A stretch of 64,000 nucleotides of DNA from Cheiracanthium punctorium (Eukaryota > Arthropoda > Arachnida > Araneae > Cheiracanthiidae): the NCBI GenBank assembly GCA_038373885.1, contig JAWZYV010011908.1:1-64000 (forward strand). Reading direction: 5' to 3'. This document shows, piece by piece, positions 20,751-29,685 of this stretch. Numbering within the stretch: position 1 is the first letter of the stretch; every line of letters starts with the position of its first letter. Below the pieces are notes generated by a model, which worked only from the letters and a program-made list of their open reading frames with translations, was not told where the DNA came from and made no database searches. The translations under genes and the position numbers were made by a program.

Positions 20751-21487
20751 ATGTATGATGAATCTGAGAAAAATGCCAACTGGGTCGAACTTTCAAGAAC
20801 TAGAAATCTATCTGAAGATGTTATAAGAAGTTTAAAAGATTTTGTAATTTGGAAATTAGTTTTCCAGTATTCTAAACTTTCTGAGCCATTCATTGAAGAA
20901 TTTGTACAACCTGGTGACTGGTTTATTGTCTGTAAATTTCAAACCCTTCTGAGCCTTTTTTGGAAAAACATATTGAAGATATAGATTGGGAAAGCGTTTG
21001 TTTATTTCAACGATTATCTGAACAATTTATAATAAAATATGCGGATAAAAAAAACTGGATTTCTATCTCACATTCTCAGACTTTAAGCAATGAATTTATT
21101 CAAAAATACCACGAAAAATTAGACTTGGAAGCAGTTTCTAGATTTGAGAAACTTTCAGAAGAAACCATAAATGTCTTACCTGATGGTGAATTAGATTGGG
21201 GAGCGATAACACGCTATCAGTCTTTTAGTGATGAATTTCTGACTAATAACCTACATAAATTAGATATGTGTAATCTCATTGATTATAAGACAGATCAATT
21301 ACCAGATCATTTTTTTAATCTTCACTGGAAAAAAATAAATGCATTTCCGTTGAGTGAACTCAATAAGAAAATTGGTCATAAATATATCGTAGATGAATAT
21401 ATTAAAATAAATGAGTCAATTGCAGAGTTTAAAGGTCTGTTCAATCAATTCCTTTATGATTTAAAGCATACCCTTTCAGAAAAATAA
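20751..21487 (+). pseudogene. Repeat protein with W..IS..Q.LSE.FI units, frameshifted
   Basis: ATG 20751 follows TATATAAAC. The 77-codon frame ends at 20984, and the family sequence continues in the frame of 20960-21487. Both carry imperfect 20-24-residue repeats of the form W(x)2(I/V)(x)3Q(x)LS(x)2FI, for example WISISHSQTLSNEFIQKY. A frameshift near 20945-20962 splits what should be one protein of about 240 codons. Similar repeats occur in proteins of large DNA viruses and their hosts. Function is unknown; protein binding is plausible. The C-terminal third is less regular and helical. Confidence 0.6.
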
Positions 21488-21497
21488 ATCCTTATAA

Positions 21498-21941
21498 ATG
21501 GAGATTATTGTAAGTACGCAAGGATTTATTTTCCCTAATAAAACAATAATAAGAGAAATAAGTTGGATTCATTTAAAATCAGGATTAGGTGAAACTATTT
21601 CTGTATTTACACCAAATTATGAAATGAATGATGCAGAAAGAGCTATTGTACGTAGAGTAACTAGAGATGTACATGGATTAAGATTTAAAAGATATCCTGA
21701 TAATAAAGGTTTATGGATCAGTAATGATGAAGTAAAAGATTATTTAAAACAGATACAAAGCTTATATGGTGGAAAGTTTGGATTTAAAGGTGGAATTTTA
21801 AGTGTAGAAACCTTTAATGAATGGGGAATTGAAGTAGAATTTTTAAAAATTCCTAAATGCGTTAAAGTAAAAGGACCTGGTTGTTCAATGTATAGATGTT
21901 TGTATTATAAAAATTATATTGAAAAATATATTCTTTTATAA
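21498..21941 (+). CDS. Unrecognised conserved-looking protein (147 aa)
   Basis: An intact ORF with ATG in TTATAAATGG, 10 bp after the previous gene. It begins MEIIVSTQGFIFPNKTII and has a basic centre (VRRVTRDVHGLRFKR), a GGKFGFKGG turn and a cysteine-bearing end (PKCVKVKGPGCSMYRC). The pattern, a beta strand with QGF followed later by FKGG and a WGIEVEFL strand, faintly recalls RNase H-fold proteins, but I see no full acidic catalytic set. No membrane segment. It abuts the next gene (stop then ATG). I cannot assign a function. Confidence 0.6.
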   Translation: MEIIVSTQGFIFPNKTIIREISWIHLKSGLGETISVFTPNYEMNDAERAIVRRVTRDVHGLRFKRYPDNKGLWISNDEVKDYLKQIQSLYGGKFGFKGGILSVETFNEWGIEVEFLKIPKCVKVKGPGCSMYRCLYYKNYIEKYILL

Positions 21942-22154
21942 ATGAAGAAACTTATAAAACATCTTGCTGGCTTACCTTTTGCTATTATAGGAACAACTAT
22001 ATGGTTAGCAGGTGCTATTATAATCTCTCCATTTATTGGTTTCTTTACAATTATTGAAAATATTATAAGAGAATTTGAAGAGAAGAAAAACAACTTTGTC
22101 GTAAATGTAATAAAAATGATGAAAATGAAACAAAAAGAGAAAAGGCTAAAATAA
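21942..22154 (+). CDS. Small membrane protein, paralogue 1
   Basis: A 70-codon ORF whose ATG directly follows the previous stop (TTATAAATGAAG). The short basic N-terminus is followed by two hydrophobic segments (LPFAIIGTTIWLAGAIII and PFIGFFTIIENI) that probably form a helical hairpin. The C-terminal tail is Lys-rich. The next gene has an almost identical membrane part, so this is a tandem duplication. The tail here looks shifted relative to paralogue 2, which reads EEKQLCRKCNKND at the matching DNA, so the true C-terminus may have been altered by a frameshift near 22080-22090. Confidence 0.6.
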   Translation: MKKLIKHLAGLPFAIIGTTIWLAGAIIISPFIGFFTIIENIIREFEEKKNNFVVNVIKMMKMKQKEKRLK

Positions 22155-22210
22155 TGGAAAACTATTATAAGATGACGGGAAATTAATTTTAAAAAAATAT
22201 TTCCTAATAA

Positions 22211-22438
22211 ATGTGTAATTTTATAAAATGTTTTGTTGGTATACCTTTTGCTATTATAGGAGGAACCATATGGTTAGCAGGTGCTATTATAATCTCTCCA
22301 TTTATTGGTTTCTATACAATTATTCAAAATATGAAAGAAGAAATTGAAAGAGAAGAAAAACAACTTTGTCGTAAATGTAATAAAAATGATGATAAAGGTA
22401 TTTCAAAAAAATATTCTCTAATAAATGGAAGAGTTTAA
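22211..22438 (+). CDS. Small membrane protein, paralogue 2
   Basis: A 75-codon ORF starting at ATG in CTAATAAATG. It repeats the membrane hairpin of paralogue 1 (GGTIWLAGAIIISPFIGF) and has a tail with a CRKCNKND motif, perhaps a half zinc site. Its 3' end overlaps the start of the next gene (22425) by 14 bases. A role in particle or host membranes is possible but not shown. Confidence 0.6.
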   Translation: MCNFIKCFVGIPFAIIGGTIWLAGAIIISPFIGFYTIIQNMKEEIEREEKQLCRKCNKNDDKGISKKYSLINGRV

Positions 22439-22718
22439 TAGTCTTAGGTCTTACTCTGCGACTTATAAATTAAAAGATTTAGATATTGGTGAATATGAAT
22501 TGTTAGATATAAAAATGATTCATACTATAAAATATGGAGATACTTCTATTGTAACTTTAAAAGCAGATGATAATGAAAAAGATTTTTATCTTCCTAAACA
22601 TAAATCAAGTATTTCAGATAAAGCTATTAAAAAGATTGAAAAAGGAAATTATTTATTTGTATATAAAGGATTCATTGATGATAAATATTATGATTGTAGT
22701 ATTAAAGAATGTTTCTGA
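22425..22718 (+). CDS. Small beta-rich protein, right-end paralogue
   Basis: A 97-codon intact ORF starting at ATG in CTAATAAATGG. The product opens MEEFNSLRSY and has FYLPKHKSSISDKAIKKI and KGNYLFVYKG, matching the product of 3630-3923 along its full length. It is the last gene before the right TIR, which begins 10 bp beyond the stop. Same role as the left copy, unknown; see that entry for the fold guess. Confidence 0.7.
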   Translation: MEEFNSLRSYSATYKLKDLDIGEYELLDIKMIHTIKYGDTSIVTLKADDNEKDFYLPKHKSSISDKAIKKIEKGNYLFVYKGFIDDKYYDCSIKECF

Positions 22719-22728
22719 TTCAGAATCT

Positions 22729-22962
22729 TGTCTTATAATTTTTAAAAACTTTGGGTACATGCAATAATTATTGCACCTTGTTAAACAAAATCACTAGATT
22801 TCATCATTTTTGATGAAAATTCTATCAAAATGGAAAATCACTAGATTTCATCATTTTTTGATGATAATGTTATAAAAAATGATGATATTATCATATTTTG
22901 TTTAGTACGATTAGTAGGGACTGCAGATTTGATGTGTCCTATAGTATGCCCTATATACTACT
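22729..22962 (-). repeat. Polinton right terminal inverted repeat
   Basis: The reverse complement of 3124-3357, same length (234 bp), with a few substitutions. It ends ATACTACT at 22962. Confidence 0.93.
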
Positions 22963-22968
22963 TTCGTG
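22963..22968. repeat. Target site duplication, Polinton right (TTCGTG)
   Basis: Exact copy of 3118-3123 directly after the right TIR. Confidence 0.95.
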
Positions 22969-25900
22969 CAACTTGTGCATTTCATTTTATACATTATATT
23001 TATTTTTCGTCACTTCTTAGATCACTGCTAAATCGTGTGTATTTTGTGTATATATTTTTAACTCACTGGTCACTGTTATATCTATATAAATAGATTTTGC
23101 ATTAATCTAGATCTATATAAAAGTTTTATACGTATATGTTAGATTAAGTAGTGTTCTATTTTTTACTGTTGAAATTCTGGCAAAGTAATGCTTATTTTAA
23201 ATGTAATGCTTAAATGCTTATTTTAGGCATTTGGTAATCTGAAAAGTCTAAAATCCATTCGCAATCTTCCTTGTGTTATACACTGAGATGTATAAAGATA
23301 TTGGGCACGTAATATTTTTTTTTTCTAGGTATGTTTAAAATTTTTTTTTTTTTTATGTAACACATTTTTTTCTCTTACACTGCATTTTACATTTTATGCT
23401 CACGATATAGCCTCTATGAGGTACACACATTATTTTTATTTTTCTTTCTTTTTGCATTTTAATGACGATAACTAATTCTCCATGACCTACATTTTTTCCT
23501 TTTTTCCACACTCTTCTTACTGAAAGTCCATGGCAACACCTGTCTGGGTACACACCGTTTTGTTTTCTAACAAACTGCATTTTTGCATATTTTAAAGTCC
23601 ATGGCAATACATGCTTGATGATCATTCAGTTTTTTAAATATTTTTACCTCACGATATACTTTTTTTATTTTACGAAATTTTACCCAAGTTTATAATTGAC
23701 ATGCTGATTTTATTGTTGTTGTTTCCTACACATTGTGTACTTTTAAATGAGTGCTTGAGCCTTTTAATGTGAGTAGCCTGATCCCCTATTTACGTTGGTT
23801 GGTTCCAGTTTCTTGTTTCAGGTTGCATTTGGTTTTGTTCTTAAATTTTCAATAACTTGCTATACAGTTTTTTTATTGCCCAATGTGTTTGTAAATATTT
23901 TTTTTACATTTCTTTTCATTGAATATGCTACATTTTAGAGTCACTATTGATGGCTAAATCTTTACACACTTTTGATCTTTTGAATTTTACAAAGGTGCAT
24001 TTGATTTTTCCAAAAAAAAAAAAAATGGAAAAGATACATTTATTTATTTTTTTTTGTCTTTCATTCATATTTTTGGCTTCTTTTCTGTACAAAAAAAAAC
24101 AATTTTTTTTTACACTTTTGTTATGTTTTGCTAGATGTTCACTCATAAACATGTTCTCTGAAGTACTGTAGTTTTGCTCATTTTGAGTACATTGTGTTTG
24201 TCCTTTCACACGCCAAATTTTTACACAATAAAAATTTGGATTGTTATTTTTTTCCTCACAAATTTTCACAATTATGTACTGTGGTACTGTTCAAAATTTT
24301 TGAATACATTGTTTTTGTCTTGTCGCACTTTTGTTTACACACACAAAAATTCCTTTTTATTTAAATGTTTGTTTTGCTCTCAACACTATGAAACACTTGA
24401 ATGTCCTGTCCACCTTTTCATGTTTGAATGATTTCACACTTGAATGTTTACCTTTTTTGTGCACTTTTTCATAATTAGGTACCTTTTTTTCAAATACTCA
24501 TCGTGTTATAAATTGTTACATTGAGTAAAACATATAGTTATTTTAGTGTTACTTGATATATTTTGTTGATATATATGTGTTGATCTGCTTAACACTTATG
24601 ACTTTAAATGGGTGAAACTTTTATAGTATATTCTCAAGATATAAGTTGTGTTGTGTTGTTTTCTGTATTTGCATTTTTAGTGAATTTTATTTGTATTTTT
24701 GCGTTTTATAATTTTGCCATTTTTGCAAATCTTGCAAAAGCGAAAAAAGCGATGGCAAAAGGGAAAAAGGATCTTACAATATTTTTATTTGAATGTAAAT
24801 AAATAATAAAAAATTAATTAATTTTGTAATACTGTGACTATATATATTTTGAGATTTTATTTTCTACTGCATTTTAAGAGCATATTTATATAAACTTCAT
24901 AACTAAGTCAAGCTACATTTTGTGGGCCTTAAAATTAACAATTCTCAAAATTTTGTAACATTTTTCTGACACTCGCATTATTAATAATTTAATTATTTGA
25001 CATTCACTGATATATTGAAGTATGCATGTGTTTTAGTTAATTATTAAGGGTACCTTTTGATTGGAATGTATGCATGTTGTGTACTGTCTGGCTGGTCCAG
25101 CAAATATCACAAGTGTGTTTTAATTTTTTTCTGTATCTATCAATATAGCCCTGTGTTTTCATTAATGTGTTATAACTTGTCACTTAATAACAAAGATAAT
25201 TTATAAAGTATATAATTATAACTTAATGATAAAATAATAATTCATAATAAAATAAATTGACATAATAAAATAAATTGATATGGGATAACTCTGGAAAAAA
25301 AATGTAAACTATAATTATATATAGTATAACATTTTGAACTCTTTGTAAGATCATATTTGTGCATACATATTTTGCTGTTTCTATATTATATCTTCGCATA
25401 TACAGCTTTATAGAAAATGATTTTCTTGTTATTTTGCATAATTAATTTTTCTTAATTAAATATGTGTAAATTTCTCTCATGGTACATATATATGATGTAA
25501 ATAAAATAAAATACAAATTGCTTCTACTATGATGGTACAAGACTAAAAAAAACATCAAGCCAAGCCTTTTTATACTTTATAGCAAATTTGCATTTGCATA
25601 AGTATTAATTAATGATATTTTTGTATTGATATTTAAAAGGCCTGAAGATTTTTGCATGTTCATGTTATTTTGCTGTTAAATAAAAAAAGATTTTGAACAT
25701 TTTGATTTTGAGTACTCTTTCCACTGCAGTTTTTAGCAGTGTGATTTTTATGTACACATGAGCTTAAAATGCTCTTCTTGAAAAAGTTGTGCTGAAATGC
25801 CCCTTATTGTGAGCTAAATGCTCCTACATAATTTTGTCGACATTTTTTTTTATGCTAGCATTGATACCAATTGTAAACTTGTATTTTGTCATGGCATATT

Positions 25901-26154
25901 TCTTGTATTCTTATATATTTTTTTCAGATGGTGGCTAACGGGAGTTTCCTTTTTTTAAATAATTTTTGTTTATGTAGATTTTATGTTTGTTTAATTGTTG
26001 CCAAACAGAGCCCTTTTCAAGAAAAATTTAATTTTCTATTAAAGGCCATAATTTACTTAACTTAAAAATTTTCTAAACTTTTTAAAAAATTTAAATAAAA
26101 ACAGGGGACTTAACAAAATTAACTAATTTTAAAAAATTCATTTTTTTTTCTGGA
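22969..26154. other. Very AT-rich non-coding stretch
   Basis: About 3.2 kb is dominated by T-rich plus-strand sequence with poly-T and poly-A tracts. The ORFs here (for example 23928-24269 minus, 24608-24802 plus) have low-complexity products rich in Phe, Lys and Asn, and resemble nothing known. No repeat boundary was recognised. Confidence 0.55.
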
Positions 26155-27065
26155 TGTGGGGAGGATATATGTGATGAAGATCACATATTTAAAAATAATT
26201 TCCATTTGCGTACTTTCTTAAATTTGATACATTTTAAATCAAGCATTTTAACTTTTTCTCTTCTCATTTTTAACTAAACCGTCATTCAAAATTTTGTATT
26301 ACGCTTTTTTTCCACATGTGTGGTTTCAATTAACTGCTTATTTATCCGGATTTCATGCGAAATTATTCTATCGCTTTTTGTTCCATGTCAATAATCAGTC
26401 CGTTACATCTCTTCAGCTTTCCTAGCTGTTAAGAAACATCTGTTTCGCATGCAGAACATTTACATTTTATTTATATGCATCTATGCTTAACGTCTTTCTA
26501 CACACGTACATACTTTATTTCCTTTCATTACCAAATATGGACATGGCCTCATATCAGTTAAAATACAGCTAAACTAATTTTCTATCACACGGGTTTACTG
26601 TAAATTTTGGCTGTCTTTATCCTCAATCATTTGGTGCCCAGCACTTTGTTATGTCTTGCCATTCTCTCTGTTGACTAGGAATATTATGCGGCTTTTAGGC
26701 GTCTGTAATAATGAATATATTATTGGCTCTTGTTTCGGCATTCGTTTAATATACAAAGCTTAACTTTCTCGTCAACCTCCTGATCATTCTTCGATTGAAT
26801 TTGGCTTCCGATTAATCAGACCCTTTTTAACCATCGTAGCTAACGGTCTCCCAGCCACCACCATCATGTAATCTTTTCTAAGACATCAAATAAAAGTTTT
26901 GCTCTTCTACAAAAGTATCTCTTATAATCGCTTCACAAAGTGACTCTTACCAGGATTATTTGTACAACTTCGCAACGCTCTCCGAATGTACTTTATCACT
27001 TCTAAAAGTAAACCTTCGACGTAATTTGAAATCGGCCCAATTAAACTTCAGCAGCGTAGCATACA
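26155..27065 (+). repeat. Dispersed 0.9-kb repeat, copy B
   Basis: Direct, diverged copy of 1077-1945, with an extra segment of about 38 bp near 26240. No coding content. Confidence 0.8.
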
Positions 27066-27532
27066 TCAAAAGATTTGGGCTATTTTGCACGGAAATTGGA
27101 GAGCTAAATAAAAGTATGCATCACTGCAGTGAATAAATTCCTGGTTTCACAGCAATCAATAATCTAAAAGCCCTTTCTTTAGTGCGCTATTGTGTCCCTC
27201 TCCCCTTCGTTATGTTAGCCTAGCCACTGGCAATTACCTGTATTTCGGAAAAGATGCTTGATAATCTCTTTGTGTATTTATCGAATGCAATACAGGCAAC
27301 CTTTGAAAATGTAGACATCGAAAAACTTCATCTCCGGCATTTCCAGAATTTTCGAAGTTCAGTTTTTTGGTTCACTATAACCGAAGTTGCGTTCACTGAA
27401 ACCGAAGTCACGTTCACTAAAACCGAAAAATGCTATGGATATTTCTAATGTAAGTGAATTGGTACTAATGATTTGCGTTCACTATAGCCGAAAGCTCGTT
27501 ATATCCGGGTTCACTATAGCAGGAGTTGACTG
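27066..27532. mobile_element. Pogo/Tigger-like right terminus
   Basis: The segment ends in TTCACTATAGCAGGAGTTGACTG followed by TA. The reverse complement starts CAGTCAACTCC, like pogo/Tigger ends. Degenerate GTTCACTxxAxCCGAA repeats lie inside (27360-27510) and also near 440-480 at the other side. No transposase frame is evident. Confidence 0.45.
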
Positions 27533-27539
27533 TATTACT

Positions 27540-29239
27540 TTTTTCAACAGATTCCTTCTTTTTCTGGAACGCAATCATAGACTGAGATATAGTTTGGACT
27601 AATGCGAAAAGCAAATGCTATATGTTTACCACTTTGGAGGCTTCAACAGGATCTACTTGTGTTTTCACATTTGAGGACTGTGTATTTAGAGCAGTTGGTT
27701 TCTCATACGCACGAATTTTTACTCTGTTATCATCAATACCCAAGGCTGCATATTTTAGGATATCGCTTCCAACCAACGCTTCATAGTTCAACTGCAATGA
27801 GGGGACAACATACCAGTTCAATAAAACTTCCTGTTCATCCACTGTAATTCCATATTTAAATGAACTCTTAATCCACACCTAATATATTCCCGATCCTACT
27901 AAGGGGAGAGTGGACTCACAGTTCTGGGGGGGGGGGTTATTGAGCCTTCCATACATGTCCTCGCGCAATACCTGAGTCCATCAGCTGTAACCATCAAATC
28001 CCCCATCTTCATTTCCTTTACCACGGCGTTTCGCCTCTCTGTCAAGTTAATCTGTTGAGAGTATCCGACATCCAAACCAACATTCCCACCATCGTGCCTG
28101 ACTACCGGAGCTGGGTTGACATTATTTCTAGTCCATTTGCTATAGCTCGCCCTCAAGTGACCACTCTTACTACATGCGAAGCAGTTGACTGAGTATTTTT
28201 CTCATGCCTCTGTGTCTGTGCACCCAAACCTGGCTCTCTAAAATTTGCACCGATATCGGCATAAGAATCACTCTGGAGATACCCCCGGAATGGCTTCACG
28301 CTACCTGACTTATTTTCATGTGTGTTACCACGCATGCGATCTCCTCGCATCCTCATCAGTTAAATCACAGTTAAATTGCTTAACTTTATCAGCGAGTAGG
28401 GCTGGCGAACTAATATTTGTCCACTCGTTTAAGTAAAACTCTTTAAACTTAAGGAATTCTTTTTTTCATCTCTTCGGCTATTAACAAGTCCTTGAGCCGC
28501 TCGAACGTAGTTACTCCTAGACCGGAAATCCAACCCTCAAAATAGCTTCCTAATTCATACAGAAAGTTCTGCCAAGTACTATTGACACGCGTAACATGTT
28601 TAAAAAATAATTGTCGAAATTTTTAGGGGGTGGGCTTAAATCATTTCAAAAGGAGGTTTTTTTGACGTATTCGTAATTCTTAGCCTTTCCGGCTCGCGAG
28701 TAATTAGCTGTGTTATCTCGCAGGGTATTAAGTTCAACAGATGGGCCACCCAACTGTCTGTCTACATCCCCACTGACCGAGCTTGCAGTTCAAACAACAA
28801 ATATATGTTAATATCTTCCCTTATGTCAGATCTATGTATTGTCATGGGCTACTGTGGATGGCTCACGACTAGGACTCGAGCCATCCACAGTAGACAGACC
28901 ACTGTCGAAATTTCTCTGGTTCTCCAGTTTCAATTTCTCAAGCTGAAATTCATTCGCTTTTCCTCCATCTCAATTTCCAGTTTTCTTTCTATCTCTTTCT
29001 TTTCAAATTCCAGTTCTTTTATTTTCCTCCTCCTCGCTTTGTCTAATATTTTATAACTCTATTTCGCTCTCCTGCATCAGTCTCTCAGGTAAACCCTTGG
29101 CGAATACCTCCTCGTAATCAGGCCTTTCTATAGCTTTCTTTATGTCGATAGCATGCATCTCCGGGTTTATATATATATAATTCAACACCCATCTTTTTTC
29201 GCTCAATCTAACCAAAATTTCTTTACTCATCTTATCCAT
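27540..29239 (-). pseudogene. Ty3/gypsy gag-protease remnant
   Basis: On the minus strand a frame begins MDKMSKEILVRLSEKRW near 29239, typical of arthropod gypsy gag N-termini, then becomes Glu/Lys/Leu-rich with stops. Near 28170-28130 a zinc knuckle reads CFACSKSGHLRAS with the last Cys replaced. The frame 27618-27878 has LLNWYVVPSLQLNYEALVGS, like the segment after the aspartic protease. Many stops and shifts mark it as dead. It ends abruptly at 27533, where the Tigger-like terminus begins. Confidence 0.65.
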
Positions 29240-29683
29240 AACGACATAGTGACAACTAGAATAGACAAACTGGCCCAATTGAAATAGTGTTAAGACATAA
29301 ATGACAGTTTAAAAATATAGACTTAAAATATATCTTTAATTAAAGCACATGCGCTAAAAATTAGAAATTCATTAAAACCTTACATTCATTAAAACAAACT
29401 TTATACTCATAAAATTTTTCTTTCGTTAAAACACTTCATGAAAACAATGTACTGCTCTACAATACTATACGAAACTTTAAAATACTGCCAAACACTAAAA
29501 GCGGCTGTTGGTTATCACTCGTGGCATCAAAATTAACAGAATGTTTCTTTAAAAATGCAACTCAATGCAATACAACCAAACTGAAGAATGTCATTTATCT
29601 GTCCTTTACTCAGCGAGTTTCCAGCCTCGCAGCAGCCACCCGTCATCAACAAAGTCAGCCCCAGTTCCAGTTGCACTTGTATA
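29240..29683. other. Sequence upstream of the gypsy gag remnant
   Basis: In element orientation this would be the leader or LTR of the gypsy copy. I could not place LTR ends or a primer binding site. No other feature seen. Confidence 0.4.
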
Positions 29684-29685
29684 TA

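Larger units (their letters stand above)
3124..22962. mobile_element. Polinton/Maverick (adintovirus-like) element
   Basis: This 19,839-bp element has 234-bp terminal inverted repeats, AG...CT ends and a perfect TTCGTG duplication. It encodes the diagnostic set: protein-primed DNA polymerase B, an integrase remnant, packaging ATPase, adenain-like protease, major and probable minor capsid proteins. Genes run leftward from 11.9 to 3.4 kb and rightward from 11.9 to 22.7 kb. Two later insertions (9622-9850 and 12751-16354) add about 3.8 kb, so the original element was about 16 kb. Core genes carry frameshifts and stops and the integrase core is missing, so this copy looks defective. Polintons are integrated virus-like transposons of eukaryotes; the capsid genes suggest particle-forming ancestry. 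Confidence 0.95.

Noticed and set aside
23928..24802. Several ORFs of 60-113 codons in the AT-rich stretch
   Set aside because: Low-complexity Phe/Lys/Asn-rich products arising from T-rich DNA; no motif and no start context.
1077..27065. 0.9-kb direct repeats as LTRs of one giant element
   Set aside because: No TG...CA ends, primer site or purine tract at their borders, and divergence is high. Left as a dispersed repeat.
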